Origin: Streptomyces rubradiris
GTDB taxonomy: Bacteria > Actinomycetota > Actinomycetes > Streptomycetales > Streptomycetaceae
Assembly (NCBI RefSeq): GCF_016860525.1
Contig: NZ_BNEA01000015.1
Coordinates: 3,348,001 to 3,412,000 of the forward strand
Length of the DNA stretch: 64,000 nucleotides
Direction: 5' to 3'
Within the stretch, counting starts at the first letter, position 1. Every line of letters begins with the position of its first letter. Below the pieces are notes generated by a model. It was not told where the DNA came from, made no database searches, and saw only the letters and a program-made list of their open reading frames with translations. The position numbers and the translations under genes are program-made. This document shows, in pieces, positions 35,215-45,692 of the stretch.

Positions 35215-36666
35215 TCAGTCGCGGGCCGGGGCCACCCCGAAGATGGTCTTGGTCTCGCGGTAACCGGCCAGGCCCTCTTTGCCCATCTCGCGGCCGATGC
35301 CCGACGCCTTGAAGCCGCCGCCCGGCGCACCGAAGTCCGGCGCGTAGCCGTTGATGCCCATGGTGCCGGTGCGCACCGCCCGGGCGACCGCGAAGGCCCG
35401 CTCCGCGTCTTCGCTGAAGACCGCTCCGCCCAGACCGTAGGCCGAGTCGTTGGCCAGGCGGACGGCGTCGTCGTCACCGTCGTGCGGGATCAGCGCCAGC
35501 ACGGGGCCGAAGATCTCCTCCTGAGCGATCGTCATGCCGTTGTCGACGCCGGTGAAGACGGTCGGTTCCACGTACCAGCCGCGCTCCAGCCCCTCCGGGC
35601 GGCCGCCGCCGGTGGTGATGCGCGCGCCCTCGGCGAGACCGGCGGCGATGTAGCCCTCGACGCGGTCCCGCTGCCGCTCGGAGATCAGCGGGCCGATCCG
35701 GGTGTCCTCGTCCCACGGGTCGCCGACCTTCAGCGTCTTGACGGCGGCGGTGATGGCCTGGGCGAACTCCTCGTAGCGGGCGCGCGGCAGCAGGATGCGG
35801 GTGAGTGCCATGCACGCCTGGCCGTTGTTGGGCACGATGCCGCCGGCCAGGGCGTACTGGACCACCGTGCCCAGATCGGCGTCGTCCAGTACGACGGCCG
35901 CGGATTTCCCGCCCAGCTCCAGGCTCACACGCTTGAGATCGTTGCCGCAGAGGGAGCCGACCCTGCGCCCTGCGCGTGTGCTGCCGGTGAAGGACACCTT
36001 GTCGATGCCGGAGTGGCGCACCAGGTACTCGCTGACGTGGCGGTCGGCGGCCACGATGTTCAGCACACCGGGCGGCAGGCCGGCCGCCCGCGCCGCTTCG
36101 GCCAGCAAGTAGAACTCCAGCGGTGTCTCCTCAGGCGCCTTGGCGACGACCGTGCAGCCGGCCGCCAGCGCCGGAGCGACCTTGGCCAGCAACAGGAACA
36201 GCGGGCTGTTCCACGGCACGATCGCGGCGACCACGCCGACCGGCTCGTGGCGCACGGTGAACTCGGTTCCGGTCAGACCGGTCCGTACCTCCTCCATGCC
36301 GTCCCTCTCGGCCATGTCGGCGTAGTACTGGAGCAGGCCGGCGCCCGCCTGGCCGATCCACAGGTTGTTGGCGCGCGTGGTGCCGACCTCGTCGGTCATC
36401 ACATCGGCGATCGCCTCTCCGGATGCGGTCAGGTTCTCCGCCAGCCGGCGCAGGATCACGCCCCGCTCACTCGGCGACATCCGCGGCCACGGACCCTGGT
36501 CGAACGCCCGGCGCGCCGCTCCGACGGCCAGGTCGATGTCGTCGGTGACGCCCAGCGGCGCCCGGCCCACCACCTCCTGGGTGGAGGGGGACATCACGTC
36601 GGTCATCAAGGCACCGGCCGGCTTCTGCCACTGGCCCTCGATGAAGAAGTACTCGTATTCGTACAT
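35215..36666 (-). CDS. Aldehyde dehydrogenase family protein
   Basis: It is an NAD(P)-dependent aldehyde oxidase. The start is ATG 36666 (MYEYEYFFIEGQWQKPAGAL), giving 483 residues, the usual family length. Conserved sites are PWNSPLFLLLAKVAPALAAG (the catalytic-site Asn), VSFTGSTRAGRRV (cofactor), the Glu in LELGGKSA and the catalytic Cys in NNGQACMALTR. The C-terminus has EEIFGPVLALI and GGGFKASGIGREMGKEGL. The substrate is not evident. It is divergent from a TetR regulator, with three copies of a possible operator in the gap, so aldehyde or a related ligand may induce it. Confidence 0.95.
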   Translation of the reverse strand: MYEYEYFFIEGQWQKPAGALMTDVMSPSTQEVVGRAPLGVTDDIDLAVGAARRAFDQGPWPRMSPSERGVILRRLAENLTASGEAIADVMTDEVGTTRANNLWIGQAGAGLLQYYADMAERDGMEEVRTGLTGTEFTVRHEPVGVVAAIVPWNSPLFLLLAKVAPALAAGCTVVAKAPEETPLEFYLLAEAARAAGLPPGVLNIVAADRHVSEYLVRHSGIDKVSFTGSTRAGRRVGSLCGNDLKRVSLELGGKSAAVVLDDADLGTVVQYALAGGIVPNNGQACMALTRILLPRARYEEFAQAITAAVKTLKVGDPWDEDTRIGPLISERQRDRVEGYIAAGLAEGARITTGGGRPEGLERGWYVEPTVFTGVDNGMTIAQEEIFGPVLALIPHDGDDDAVRLANDSAYGLGGAVFSEDAERAFAVARAVRTGTMGINGYAPDFGAPGGGFKASGIGREMGKEGLAGYRETKTIFGVAPARD

Positions 36667-36746
36667 ATAAGTTCTTTTCGGGAGGGCACCGCCGGGGGCG
36701 CGCGGGAGGCCCTTCCTTCCCGCACAGCCGACTCCCCTGCTTAGGT

Positions 36747-36813
36747 ACCACCGGTATCTTGTCTCGGTCCCCACCGTAACGAACCACCGGTCACTTATCA
36801 ACGGACCGGTGGT
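36747..36813. promoter_or_regulatory. Candidate TetR operator (three ACCACCGGT half-sites)
   Basis: ACCACCGGT occurs at 36747-36755 and 36783-36791, and in inverted orientation as ACCGGTGGT at 36805-36813. The last two form an inverted repeat with a 13-bp spacer just upstream of the regulator. Position between the divergent ALDH and TetR genes supports an operator role. Confidence 0.65.
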
Positions 36814-36828
36814 CTGTACGCTGCTCCC

Positions 36829-37548
36829 GTGGACTTCCAACGCGCCCGCAGCGACGAACAGCGCGCCCAGAGACGGCGGCACATCCTCGAGGTGACGGCC
36901 GGGATGCTGACCGAGATGCCGGTCGCGCAGCTGAGCCTGAACGAGCTGAGCCGGCGTGTGGGCCTGGCCAAGGCGAACGTGCTGCGGTACTTCGAATCAC
37001 GCGAGGCGATCCTGCTCCAGCTGCTGGACGCCGAGCTGCGGGACTGGCTCACCGAGCTGGAGGAAGCGCTCACCCCCGTCCAGGGAACGCCCCGCGAGCG
37101 CGGAGACCGGCTCGCCCGGGTGCTGGCCGAGACCCTGGCCGAGCGACCGGTACTGTGCGACCTCATCAGCGCCCAGGCCGCCGTGCTGGAACGCAACGTC
37201 TCGGCCCAGGTGGCCATCGAGCACAAGTACGCGACGCTGCGCAGCTTCCGCGCCCTGGCCGGGCTGGCCCGCCGCTGCCTTCCCGAACTCGGCCCGGAGG
37301 ACGCCTTCCGGCTGACGGGCTTCATCTCGCTGGCGGCCAGTGCGGCCTGGCCCTACATCCAGCCGTCACAGGCCCTGACGGCGGAGTACCCGGACGATCC
37401 GGTGGTGGCGGCCATGCACGTCGACTTCGCCGGCGTCGTCCGCCAGATCCTGGAAGTGTCCATTTCGGGGCTGCTGGAGCGCCGGGAGGACGTGCCGCTG
37501 GGCGCCGGGCCCCTGGCCGGGATACCGCACGGCATCGGGCAGGAGTAA
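36829..37548 (+). CDS. TetR family transcriptional regulator
   Basis: A 239-residue protein beginning at GTG 36829 (MDFQRARSDEQRAQRRRHIL). The N-terminal helix-turn-helix is QLSLNELSRRVGLAKANVLR with YFESREAILLQLL, the canonical TetR recognition helix and following helix. The C-terminal ligand domain is helical and without recognised subclass. A -10-like TACGCT lies only 6 nt before the start, so its mRNA may be leaderless. It probably represses itself and the divergent aldehyde dehydrogenase. Confidence 0.93.
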   Translation: MDFQRARSDEQRAQRRRHILEVTAGMLTEMPVAQLSLNELSRRVGLAKANVLRYFESREAILLQLLDAELRDWLTELEEALTPVQGTPRERGDRLARVLAETLAERPVLCDLISAQAAVLERNVSAQVAIEHKYATLRSFRALAGLARRCLPELGPEDAFRLTGFISLAASAAWPYIQPSQALTAEYPDDPVVAAMHVDFAGVVRQILEVSISGLLERREDVPLGAGPLAGIPHGIGQE

Positions 37549-37643
37549 GGAGAGGGGGACTCCCCCAAGGGTTCGGGGAGCCGGTCTCCCGGGGACGGAC
37601 CGTGTCGTACCCCGGGAGGATCCGACGCAGCTCTACGCGGTCG

Positions 37644-40600
37644 TCACAACCGCCGGCTCTCCAGCGGCCCCAGGTACAGCTCCGGCAGGCCGCCCGTGTC
37701 GATCAGCAGGCGCTGGACCACCACCGTCGGGTCGACCATCCAGAACTTCAGGCGGTGGACGCCCGGTGAGGTCACCGTGTGGCGGGTGGCCGTGCGGTTG
37801 ATGTTGTCCGACGTGTTGCGGGCCCACACCGTGTTCAGCGCGCCGTCGTCCGCGCCCTCGGTGATGTCCACCGTGCGGATCGGGCCGTCGTCCAGGGAGA
37901 CGCCGTAGCGCAGGCCCGAGACCCCGGGCAGCGCCGGGTTGCCGGGGGACAGGTACGCCCACACCGTCACCTCACCGGGGGCGGACAGCAGCGTCACCTC
38001 GTACTCCAGGCGGGGGGAGGCGCCACCCGGAGTGCGGCTCGGGGACGTCACCGGCCACGGTGTCATGCCCGCACTCGTGCGGCCGATGCCGTCGATGCGG
38101 CGCCACTGGCCGACCGCACGGTCATAGTGCCCGGCGTCGATCGCCACGTAGCCGCCGGCCTCCACGAAGCCCCGCGGCCGCACGCCCGACGGGCGCTCCG
38201 CCACGCAGCGGACCGGGACCGACGCTCCCGCGCCCCGCACCGTCAGGGTCGCCTCCGCGCGCCCCTTGGGGGCCCGGGACCAGTCGACCTCCACCTCCAG
38301 GCGGACCTGCTTGTCCACCCGGCCGCGCGGCCGGTCCACCCGCAGCCAGGGCGCCGAGACCGACACCTCGTAGGGGAAGGGAGTACGGCCCCGGTTGAAG
38401 ATCTCCACGTACTGGCGGGGGCGGGTCTGGTACGGGCTGAACGGCGGCAGAGCCGCCTCCCCCGACGCGCCTCCGGGCCACCACTCGCCCTTGTCCTCCG
38501 CGCCGTCCACCGACACGCCCAGCTCCGCCGCCTCCGGCACCTCGATGCGCCGCACCGCCGGGAAGAGCACGTCGGGTATGGCCACGTTGTCCTTCTCCGG
38601 CTGCTGCCAGCCCGCGTTGGGGCCGTAGCGCTCCACATCGCCGTAGTCGATGTGCGGCTGGGTCTGGAAGCCCTGCCATTTGCCATTCGCCACACGGGAG
38701 TTGAAGCGGTCGGCGAGGGCGAAGTCCCGGTCGAGGCCCGCCTCCGCCTGGGCCGCCCGGTCGTTCGTCGCGGCCCGGCCCTGCGCCGCGTAGAGCAGGT
38801 TGGTGAACTCCGCCTGCCGCAGCTCGTACAGGTTCGCGGTCGCCGTCACCTCGTAGCCGGCCAGCTCGAACCACGCGTCCCGCAGCCGCTCCGGCAGCCG
38901 GCGCTCCACCCGTTCGGCGCGGCGGCCCAGCTCGCGCCACTCCTCGGTGACCCGCTCCAGCTCCCGGTGCGCGAAGTAGTACGGGGTCTGCTGGTCGTCG
39001 TAGACGATGCGGTCGCCCGAGAGGGTGATCCGGCGGTTCAGCAGCTCCGGTTTGCGGCGGGCCTGGAGCCGGCCGTACTCCGCGAGCAGCGCCGCGATCT
39101 CCTTCGCCTGCGCCTCGCCGAAGTTCTGCCGGGCGTAACGTTCCTCCCACGCGCCGAGGCGTTCCAGGGGCAGGCGGTCCGGGTCCCAGGCGTAATTGAG
39201 GAAGAACTCCGTGGGCAGTTCGTTGCCCTTCAGGTCGCCGACGTTGACCACCCACAGGCCGTGGTTGCCGTAGGCGTGCGCCTGGTGGAGCTGGTCCCAG
39301 ACGTTGCGGAGGTTCGCGGTGTCGACCCACTTGTAGTTGCGGCCGTCGCCGACATAGTCGAAGTGGTAGTACAGGCCGTAGCCGCCGGTGCGCGGGCCGT
39401 CCGGGTGCTTGCGGATGTTGCCCCAGTTGTCGTCCGTGAGGACCACGGTGACGTCGTCGGGGGCGCGCAGGCCCCGGTCCCAGTAGCGCTGCACCTCCTT
39501 GTAGAGGGTCCAGACCTGGGGGGTCTCGGCGGCCGGTCTTCCGGTCACCTCCTCGATGATCTTCCGCTGGTCGGCGATGATCTGCTGCATCAGTTCGATG
39601 CCGTCGCCGTCGGGCAGGCTGGTGTCGCCGTTGCCGCGCATGCCGAGGGTGACGACCCCCTCGAACCCCTCGTCGACCATGCGCTGGATGCCCGCGCGCC
39701 AGTACGCGCGGATCGCCTCCGCGTTGCGGCGGTACGACCACTCGCCCGTGCCCCCGTAGGGGTCGGACCCCGAGCCCGCGTGCCGGTTCCACTCCTCGAT
39801 GCCGCGCATCATCGGCGCCTCGTGGGAGGTACCCATGACGATCCCGTACTGGGCGGCCCTGCGATGGTTCTCCGGGTCGTCCTCGGCGAACGCCCTGCCC
39901 CAGACCGCCGGCCACAGGTAGTTGCCCTTCAGGCGCAGCAGGACCTCGAAGACCTTCGCGTAGAAGTCGGCGGTGAAGCCTCCGGGGTACCCGGGCGCCT
40001 TCCCGGGGCCGAAGTAGGCCGGGGCCCAGGTGCCGAGCGCCGGGTTCTCGTCGTTGATGAAGACGCCCCGGTACTTCACCACCGGGGTCCCCTGGGTGAA
40101 ACGGCCCGGCTTCACCCACACCTGGCTCCGGCGTGTCGGCGGCACGTCGTCCCACCAGTGCCAGGGCGAGACCCCGATGCCGTACGAGACGTCGTACGCC
40201 CCGAAGATCGTGCCCCGCGGATCGCTGCCCGCGATGACGAACGCCCGCTCCACGCCCGGCATCGGGTGGTCCACGACGGTCTGGAGCGAGGTCTCCCACT
40301 TGCCGCGCACGCCGGTCACGTCGAGCTTGCCGGACCGGATCAGGCCGTCGATCAGCGGGCTGCGGCCGATCGTGCCGACCAGCACCGGGAAGCGGCCGAT
40401 CGTCGAACCCGGACGGACCCCCGTCACCCGCGCGAGGTCGTCCCGCAGATCCCCTGCGACCCGTACGACTCCGGGGTGATCCTCCTGGCTGACCACCACC
40501 GGCGCGCCCACCAGGGAGAACACCCCGCCGGTGAACGAGATGTACGACCCCGGGTCCGTCACCCGCAGCCCTCCCCCGGACCCGGCCCCGGCCCCGGACA

Positions 40601-40718
40601 CGGACCCGGACTCCGCCCCGGACGCGGCCCCCGCCACCGGCCCCGACACCGCGGCCAGCCCGGCGCCCAGAACCGTCCCGCCCAGGACCGTCCTACGGCT
40701 GACGTGCGCAGACGACAT
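37644..40718 (-). CDS. Secreted glycoside hydrolase family 115 (alpha-glucuronidase type)
   Basis: The ATG at 40718 has GGAGGAG at the ideal distance. The 1024-residue preprotein starts with a Tat signal, HVSRRTVLGGTVLGAGLAAV, and an Ala/Gly/Ser-rich linker. The GH115 core is clear in LRLKGNYLWPAVWGRAFAED, YGIVMGTSHEAPMMRGIEEW and VVLTDDNWGNIRKHPDG. The C-terminal ~200 residues are beta-rich accessory domains (VEIFNRGRTPFPYEVSVSAP, and a carbohydrate-binding-like final part). Known GH115 enzymes remove 4-O-methyl-glucuronate from xylan side chains, so it probably acts on plant hemicellulose outside the cell. No other xylan gene is nearby. Confidence 0.93.
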   Translation of the reverse strand: MSSAHVSRRTVLGGTVLGAGLAAVSGPVAGAASGAESGSVSGAGAGSGGGLRVTDPGSYISFTGGVFSLVGAPVVVSQEDHPGVVRVAGDLRDDLARVTGVRPGSTIGRFPVLVGTIGRSPLIDGLIRSGKLDVTGVRGKWETSLQTVVDHPMPGVERAFVIAGSDPRGTIFGAYDVSYGIGVSPWHWWDDVPPTRRSQVWVKPGRFTQGTPVVKYRGVFINDENPALGTWAPAYFGPGKAPGYPGGFTADFYAKVFEVLLRLKGNYLWPAVWGRAFAEDDPENHRRAAQYGIVMGTSHEAPMMRGIEEWNRHAGSGSDPYGGTGEWSYRRNAEAIRAYWRAGIQRMVDEGFEGVVTLGMRGNGDTSLPDGDGIELMQQIIADQRKIIEEVTGRPAAETPQVWTLYKEVQRYWDRGLRAPDDVTVVLTDDNWGNIRKHPDGPRTGGYGLYYHFDYVGDGRNYKWVDTANLRNVWDQLHQAHAYGNHGLWVVNVGDLKGNELPTEFFLNYAWDPDRLPLERLGAWEERYARQNFGEAQAKEIAALLAEYGRLQARRKPELLNRRITLSGDRIVYDDQQTPYYFAHRELERVTEEWRELGRRAERVERRLPERLRDAWFELAGYEVTATANLYELRQAEFTNLLYAAQGRAATNDRAAQAEAGLDRDFALADRFNSRVANGKWQGFQTQPHIDYGDVERYGPNAGWQQPEKDNVAIPDVLFPAVRRIEVPEAAELGVSVDGAEDKGEWWPGGASGEAALPPFSPYQTRPRQYVEIFNRGRTPFPYEVSVSAPWLRVDRPRGRVDKQVRLEVEVDWSRAPKGRAEATLTVRGAGASVPVRCVAERPSGVRPRGFVEAGGYVAIDAGHYDRAVGQWRRIDGIGRTSAGMTPWPVTSPSRTPGGASPRLEYEVTLLSAPGEVTVWAYLSPGNPALPGVSGLRYGVSLDDGPIRTVDITEGADDGALNTVWARNTSDNINRTATRHTVTSPGVHRLKFWMVDPTVVVQRLLIDTGGLPELYLGPLESRRL

Positions 40719-40878
40719 ACGGCACTCCTCCACTTCCCCACACGCTCCCTATTTGCTCAGCGGCATGACAAATAGTGGGCGAGGCTACGGCGTCGGGGAA
40801 CGGGTCGGACGCACCGAATAGTTTCGAGCGGGCGGAAAAGCCGGCGGGCTGACGGGCCGGCGGGCGGAAAAGCAGAAG

Positions 40879-40908
40879 AGGCCCGTACGACCGGAGTCGT
40901 ACGGGCCT
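40879..40908 (-). terminator. Terminator after tuf
   Basis: Perfect 13-bp arms (40879-40891 and 40896-40908) around CGGA, about 40 bp after the tuf stop on the minus strand. It is the end of the str operon. The T-run is weak, as usual in Streptomyces. Confidence 0.8.
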
Positions 40909-40946
40909 CCCCTTAGGTCAGGTGCTGACCCTCAAGCAAGCGGAAC

Positions 40947-42140
<1,194 letters not shown>

Positions 42141-42220
42141 TGGGGTCCTCCTGTGGAGTGGTTCTGTACGCCTTACTTCATCGGCGCCAGGTGATCTTTG
42201 CTGTAAAGGCCCGGAACCCG

Positions 42221-42252
42221 GGGCAAACGCTCGCGATTGCGGACGTTTGCCC
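42221..42252. other. Inverted repeat in the fusA-tuf gap
   Basis: GGGCAAACG (42221-42229) and CGTTTGCCC (42244-42252) form a 9-bp stem with a 14-base loop. No T-run follows on either side. It may be a protein-binding dyad, an attenuator or an mRNA processing site between fusA and tuf. Confidence 0.5.
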
Positions 42253-42296
42253 TTGGAGGCTCCGGAGTCAAGCCTACGGCGTGTTTACGCGGTGCG

Positions 42297-44423
42297 TTAC
42301 TCGCCCTTGGCCTTCGCGATGATCTCCTCGGCGACGTTCCGCGGAACCTCGGCGTAGGAGTCGAACTGCATCGAGTAGCTTGCGCGACCCGACGTCTTGC
42401 TGCGGAGGTCGCCGACGTAGCCGAACATCTCCGACAGGGGCACGAGGCCCTTCACGACGCGGGCACCAGCCCGCTCCTCCATGGCCTGGATCTGGCCACG
42501 GCGGGAGTTGATGTCGCCGATGACCTCGCCCATGTAGTCCTCGGGCGTGGTGACCTCGACGGCCATCATCGGCTCGAGCAGCACGGGGCTGGCCTTGCGC
42601 GCGGCCTCCTTGAAGGCCTGCGAACCGGCGATCTTGAAGGCGAGCTCGGAGGAGTCGACCTCGTGGTAGGCGCCGTCGTGGAGGATGACACGGACACCGG
42701 TCATCTCGTAGCCGGCGAGGATGCCGAACTGCATGGCCTCCTGGCAGCCGGCGTCCACCGAAGGGATGTACTCCTTCGGGATACGGCCACCGGTCACCTT
42801 GTTCACGAACTCGTACGAGGTGTCGCCACCCTCGAGCGGCTCGATGCCGATCTGCACCTTCGCGAACTGACCGGTACCACCGGTCTGCTTCTTGTGGGTG
42901 TAGTCGACGCGCTCGACGGCCTTGCGGATCGTCTCGCGGTAGGCCACCTGCGGCTTGCCGACGTTGGCCTCGACCTTGAACTCGCGACGCATGCGGTCGA
43001 CGAGGACCTCAAGGTGGAGCTCGCCCATACCGCCGATGACGGTCTGGCCGGTCTCCTCGTTGGTGTGCACCTGGAAGGAGGGGTCCTCCTCCGCGAGACG
43101 CTGGATAGCGACACCCAGCTTCTCCTGGTCACCCTTCGACTTCGGCTCGATCGCGACCTCGATGACCGGCGCCGGGAAGTCCATGGACTCCAGGATCACC
43201 GGGTTCTTCTCGTCGCAGAGCGTCTCACCGGTGGTGGTCTGCTTCAGGCCCATGACGGCGACGATGTCACCGGCGCCCACCGACTCGATCTCCTCACGCT
43301 TGTTCGCGTGCATGCGGTAGATCTTGCCGATGCGCTCCTTGCGGCCCTTGACGGAGTTCAGCACGGCGGTGCCGGACTCCAGGCGGCCGGAGTACACGCG
43401 GACGAAGGTGAGCTTGCCGAGGTGCGGGTCGCTCATGATCTTGAACGCCAGCGCCGACAGCGGCTCGTCGTCGGACGGCTTGCGCTTGACGACCTCCTCC
43501 GGGTTGTTGACCGCGTGGCCCTCGATGGCCTCGATGTCAACCGGGGACGGCAGGTAGCGCACGACCGCGTCGAGCAGGGGCTGGACGCCCTTGTTCTTGA
43601 ACGCGGTACCGCAGAACACCGGGGTCACCGTGGTGCCGGTGCCCTTGCCGGAGGCGATGGTGATGCGACGGATCGCGGCGTACAGCTGCTCCACGGAAGG
43701 CTCCTCGCCCTCCAGGTACAGCTCCATGATCTCTTCGTCGTTCTCGGCCACGGCCTCGAGCAGCTTGCCGCGCCACTCCTCGGCAGCCTCGGTGTGGGTG
43801 TCCGGGATGTCGACGATGTCGTACATCTCGCCCTTGGTCGCCTCGGCGGACCAGACGAACGCCTTCATCGTCACCAGGTCGACGACACCCTTGAAGTCCG
43901 CCTCGGCACCGATCGGCAGCTGCATGACCAGCGGCTGCGCGCCCAGACGGTCGGAGATCATGTCGACACAGCGGTGGAACTCGGCACCGGTGCGGTCGAG
44001 CTTGTTGACGAAGCAGATGCGCGGAACGCCGTAGCGGTCCGCCTGACGCCACACGGTCTCGGACTGCGGCTCAACGCCGGCGACACCGTCGAACACCGTC
44101 ACGGCACCGTCGAGCACGCGCAGGGAGCGCTCCACCTCGACGGTGAAGTCGACGTGACCCGGGGTGTCGATGATGTTGATGGTGTGGTCGACGTTCTCCA
44201 GCGGCCAGTGGCAGGTGGTGGCAGCAGAGGTGATCGTGATGCCACGCTCCTGCTCCTGCTCCATCCAGTCCATGGTGGCAGCGCCGTCGTGGACCTCACC
44301 GATCTTGTAAGACACACCGGTGTAGAACAGGATCCGCTCGGTGGTGGTCGTCTTGCCCGCGTCGATGTGGGCCATGATCCCGATGTTGCGGACCCTGGCC
44401 AGGTCAAGTGAAGTGGTAGCCAT
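42297..44423 (-). CDS. fusA: Elongation factor G
   Basis: EF-G is the translocation GTPase. The 708-residue protein has G1 [20 protein letters not shown]3 [20 protein letters not shown] and G4 [12 protein letters not shown], then domains II-V including [18 protein letters not shown] and the C-terminal [18 protein letters not shown]. It lies between rpsG and tuf in the str operon. Confidence 0.99.
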   Translation of the reverse strand: MATTSLDLARVRNIGIMAHIDAGKTTTTERILFYTGVSYKIGEVHDGAATMDWMEQEQERGITITSAATTCHWPLENVDHTINIIDTPGHVDFTVEVERSLRVLDGAVTVFDGVAGVEPQSETVWRQADRYGVPRICFVNKLDRTGAEFHRCVDMISDRLGAQPLVMQLPIGAEADFKGVVDLVTMKAFVWSAEATKGEMYDIVDIPDTHTEAAEEWRGKLLEAVAENDEEIMELYLEGEEPSVEQLYAAIRRITIASGKGTGTTVTPVFCGTAFKNKGVQPLLDAVVRYLPSPVDIEAIEGHAVNNPEEVVKRKPSDDEPLSALAFKIMSDPHLGKLTFVRVYSGRLESGTAVLNSVKGRKERIGKIYRMHANKREEIESVGAGDIVAVMGLKQTTTGETLCDEKNPVILESMDFPAPVIEVAIEPKSKGDQEKLGVAIQRLAEEDPSFQVHTNEETGQTVIGGMGELHLEVLVDRMRREFKVEANVGKPQVAYRETIRKAVERVDYTHKKQTGGTGQFAKVQIGIEPLEGGDTSYEFVNKVTGGRIPKEYIPSVDAGCQEAMQFGILAGYEMTGVRVILHDGAYHEVDSSELAFKIAGSQAFKEAARKASPVLLEPMMAVEVTTPEDYMGEVIGDINSRRGQIQAMEERAGARVVKGLVPLSEMFGYVGDLRSKTSGRASYSMQFDSYAEVPRNVAEEIIAKAKGE

Positions 44424-44462
44424 AAGGCTTCAGTCTTCTCTCGGTCTCGATGTGGGTAGCGA

Positions 44463-44933
44463 CTACCAGCGGTAGTGCGCGAAGGCCTTGTTGGACTCGG
44501 CCATCTTGTGGGTGTCCTCGCGCTTCTTCACGGCCGCACCGAGGCCGTTGGAGGCATCGAGAAGCTCGTTGAGGAGACGCTCGGTCATGGTCTTCTCGCG
44601 ACGGGCGCGGGAGTAACCGACCAGCCAGCGCAGCGCCAGGGTGTTGGCGCGGCCGGGCTTGACCTCGACCGGCACCTGGTAGGTGGCGCCACCGACACGG
44701 CGGGACTTGACCTCGAGGGTCGGCTTGATGTTCTCAAGAGCGCGCTTGAGCGTGATGACCGGGTCGTTGCCGGTCTTCTCGCGCAGGCCCTCCATGGCGC
44801 CGTAGACGATGCGCTCGGCGGTGGAGCGCTTGCCGTTCAGCAGCACCTTGTTGATCAGGGAGGTCACCAGAGGAGAGCCGTAGACCGGGTCGATGATGAC
44901 CGGGCGCTTCGGGGCGGGGCCCTTACGAGGCAT
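44463..44933 (-). CDS. rpsG: 30S ribosomal protein S7
   Basis: S7 nucleates the 3' major domain of 16S rRNA. The 156-residue protein starts [20 protein letters not shown] and has [20 protein letters not shown] and [20 protein letters not shown], ending [15 protein letters not shown]. It starts 2 nt after the rpsL stop. Confidence 0.99.
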   Translation of the reverse strand: MPRKGPAPKRPVIIDPVYGSPLVTSLINKVLLNGKRSTAERIVYGAMEGLREKTGNDPVITLKRALENIKPTLEVKSRRVGGATYQVPVEVKPGRANTLALRWLVGYSRARREKTMTERLLNELLDASNGLGAAVKKREDTHKMAESNKAFAHYRW

Positions 44934-44935
44934 TC

Positions 44936-45307
44936 TTACTTCTCCTTCTTGGCGCCGTAACGGCTGCGAGCCTGCTTGCGGTTCTTGACACCCTGGGTGT
45001 CGAGCGAACCGCGGATGATCTTGTAGCGAACACCCGGCAGGTCCTTCACACGGCCGCCGCGCACGAGCACGATGGAGTGCTCCTGCAGGTTGTGTCCCTC
45101 ACCCGGAATGTAAGCGGTGACCTCGATGCCGCTGGTCAGACGCACACGCGCGACCTTGCGGAGGGCCGAGTTCGGCTTCTTCGGGGTGGTCGTGAACACA
45201 CGCGTGCAGACGCCGCGACGCTGGGGGGAACCCTCGAGTGCGGGCGTCTTGTTCTTTTCGACCTTGTCCTGCCGGCCCTTGCGGACCAGCTGCTGGATCG
45301 TAGGCAC
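44936..45307 (-). CDS. rpsL: 30S ribosomal protein S12
   Basis: S12 controls decoding accuracy. The start is GTG at 45307, (M)[19 protein letters not shown], giving 123 residues. The frame runs further upstream but is not conserved there. Lys43 and Lys88, the positions changed in streptomycin-resistant Streptomyces mutants, are both lysine here ([11 protein letters not shown] and [10 protein letters not shown]), the wild-type state. It is the first gene of the str operon. Confidence 0.99.
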   Translation of the reverse strand: MPTIQQLVRKGRQDKVEKNKTPALEGSPQRRGVCTRVFTTTPKKPNSALRKVARVRLTSGIEVTAYIPGEGHNLQEHSIVLVRGGRVKDLPGVRYKIIRGSLDTQGVKNRKQARSRYGAKKEK

Positions 45308-45357
45308 TACTTCTCCGGTTTCTGTGTGCCGATGGGTACAGCTAACCTGGAACGTCG

Positions 45358-45382
45358 CCGACCCACGCGGTCGGGTGTGTCG
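45358..45382 (-). promoter_or_regulatory. Leader stem-loop element shared with the S10 operon
   Basis: On the minus strand it holds the hairpin CCGACC-GCGTG-GGTCGG (45358-45374) and a preceding CGACACAC. It matches 18839-18863 at 24 of 25 positions. It lies in the ~190-nt 5' leader of rpsL, ~51 nt from the start codon. Confidence 0.6.
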
Positions 45383-45501
45383 AATCCGCCGGACTCCCGC
45401 CGCAAGGCGAAAAAGGCGCGAATTACGGTGGCCGCTCGTGACTCGCCGCACGGTTTGGAGGCACGCACAGGAGCCAGGGCACACCCCAGGCACAAGGTCT
45501 G

Positions 45502-45530
45502 AGCGTACCTACCTCACGGACTTCGGTCAA
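45502..45530 (-). promoter_or_regulatory. rpsL (str operon) promoter
   Basis: TTGACC (45525-45530) and TACGCT (45502-45507) on the minus strand, exactly 17 nt apart, match the housekeeping sigma consensus well. Transcription would start near 45495, giving a ~188-nt leader. The rest of the 45308-45692 gap holds the leader element and no gene. Confidence 0.75.
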
Positions 45531-45692
45531 AACAAATGAAGTGCTCTACGACACGCCGGACTCTCCACCTCCTTCCTTGACTTTCGTCCGGGTTGTCCGG
45601 TGGCTCGCGAGTGGCCGAAACGTACTCTTCGCGACTCGGCGATCTTGCGTGTTCAGTACGTTGATGCGTCCGCTGACTCCCGGGGGATGGGC

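Noticed and set aside
19252..40718. Recent horizontal transfer of the whole block based on composition
   Set aside because: Base and codon use look the same as the rest of the window, and there is no integrase, tRNA flank or attachment-site repeat.
42221..42252. A tRNA gene in the fusA-tuf gap
   Set aside because: Only one stem is formed; no cloverleaf or anticodon arm can be drawn.
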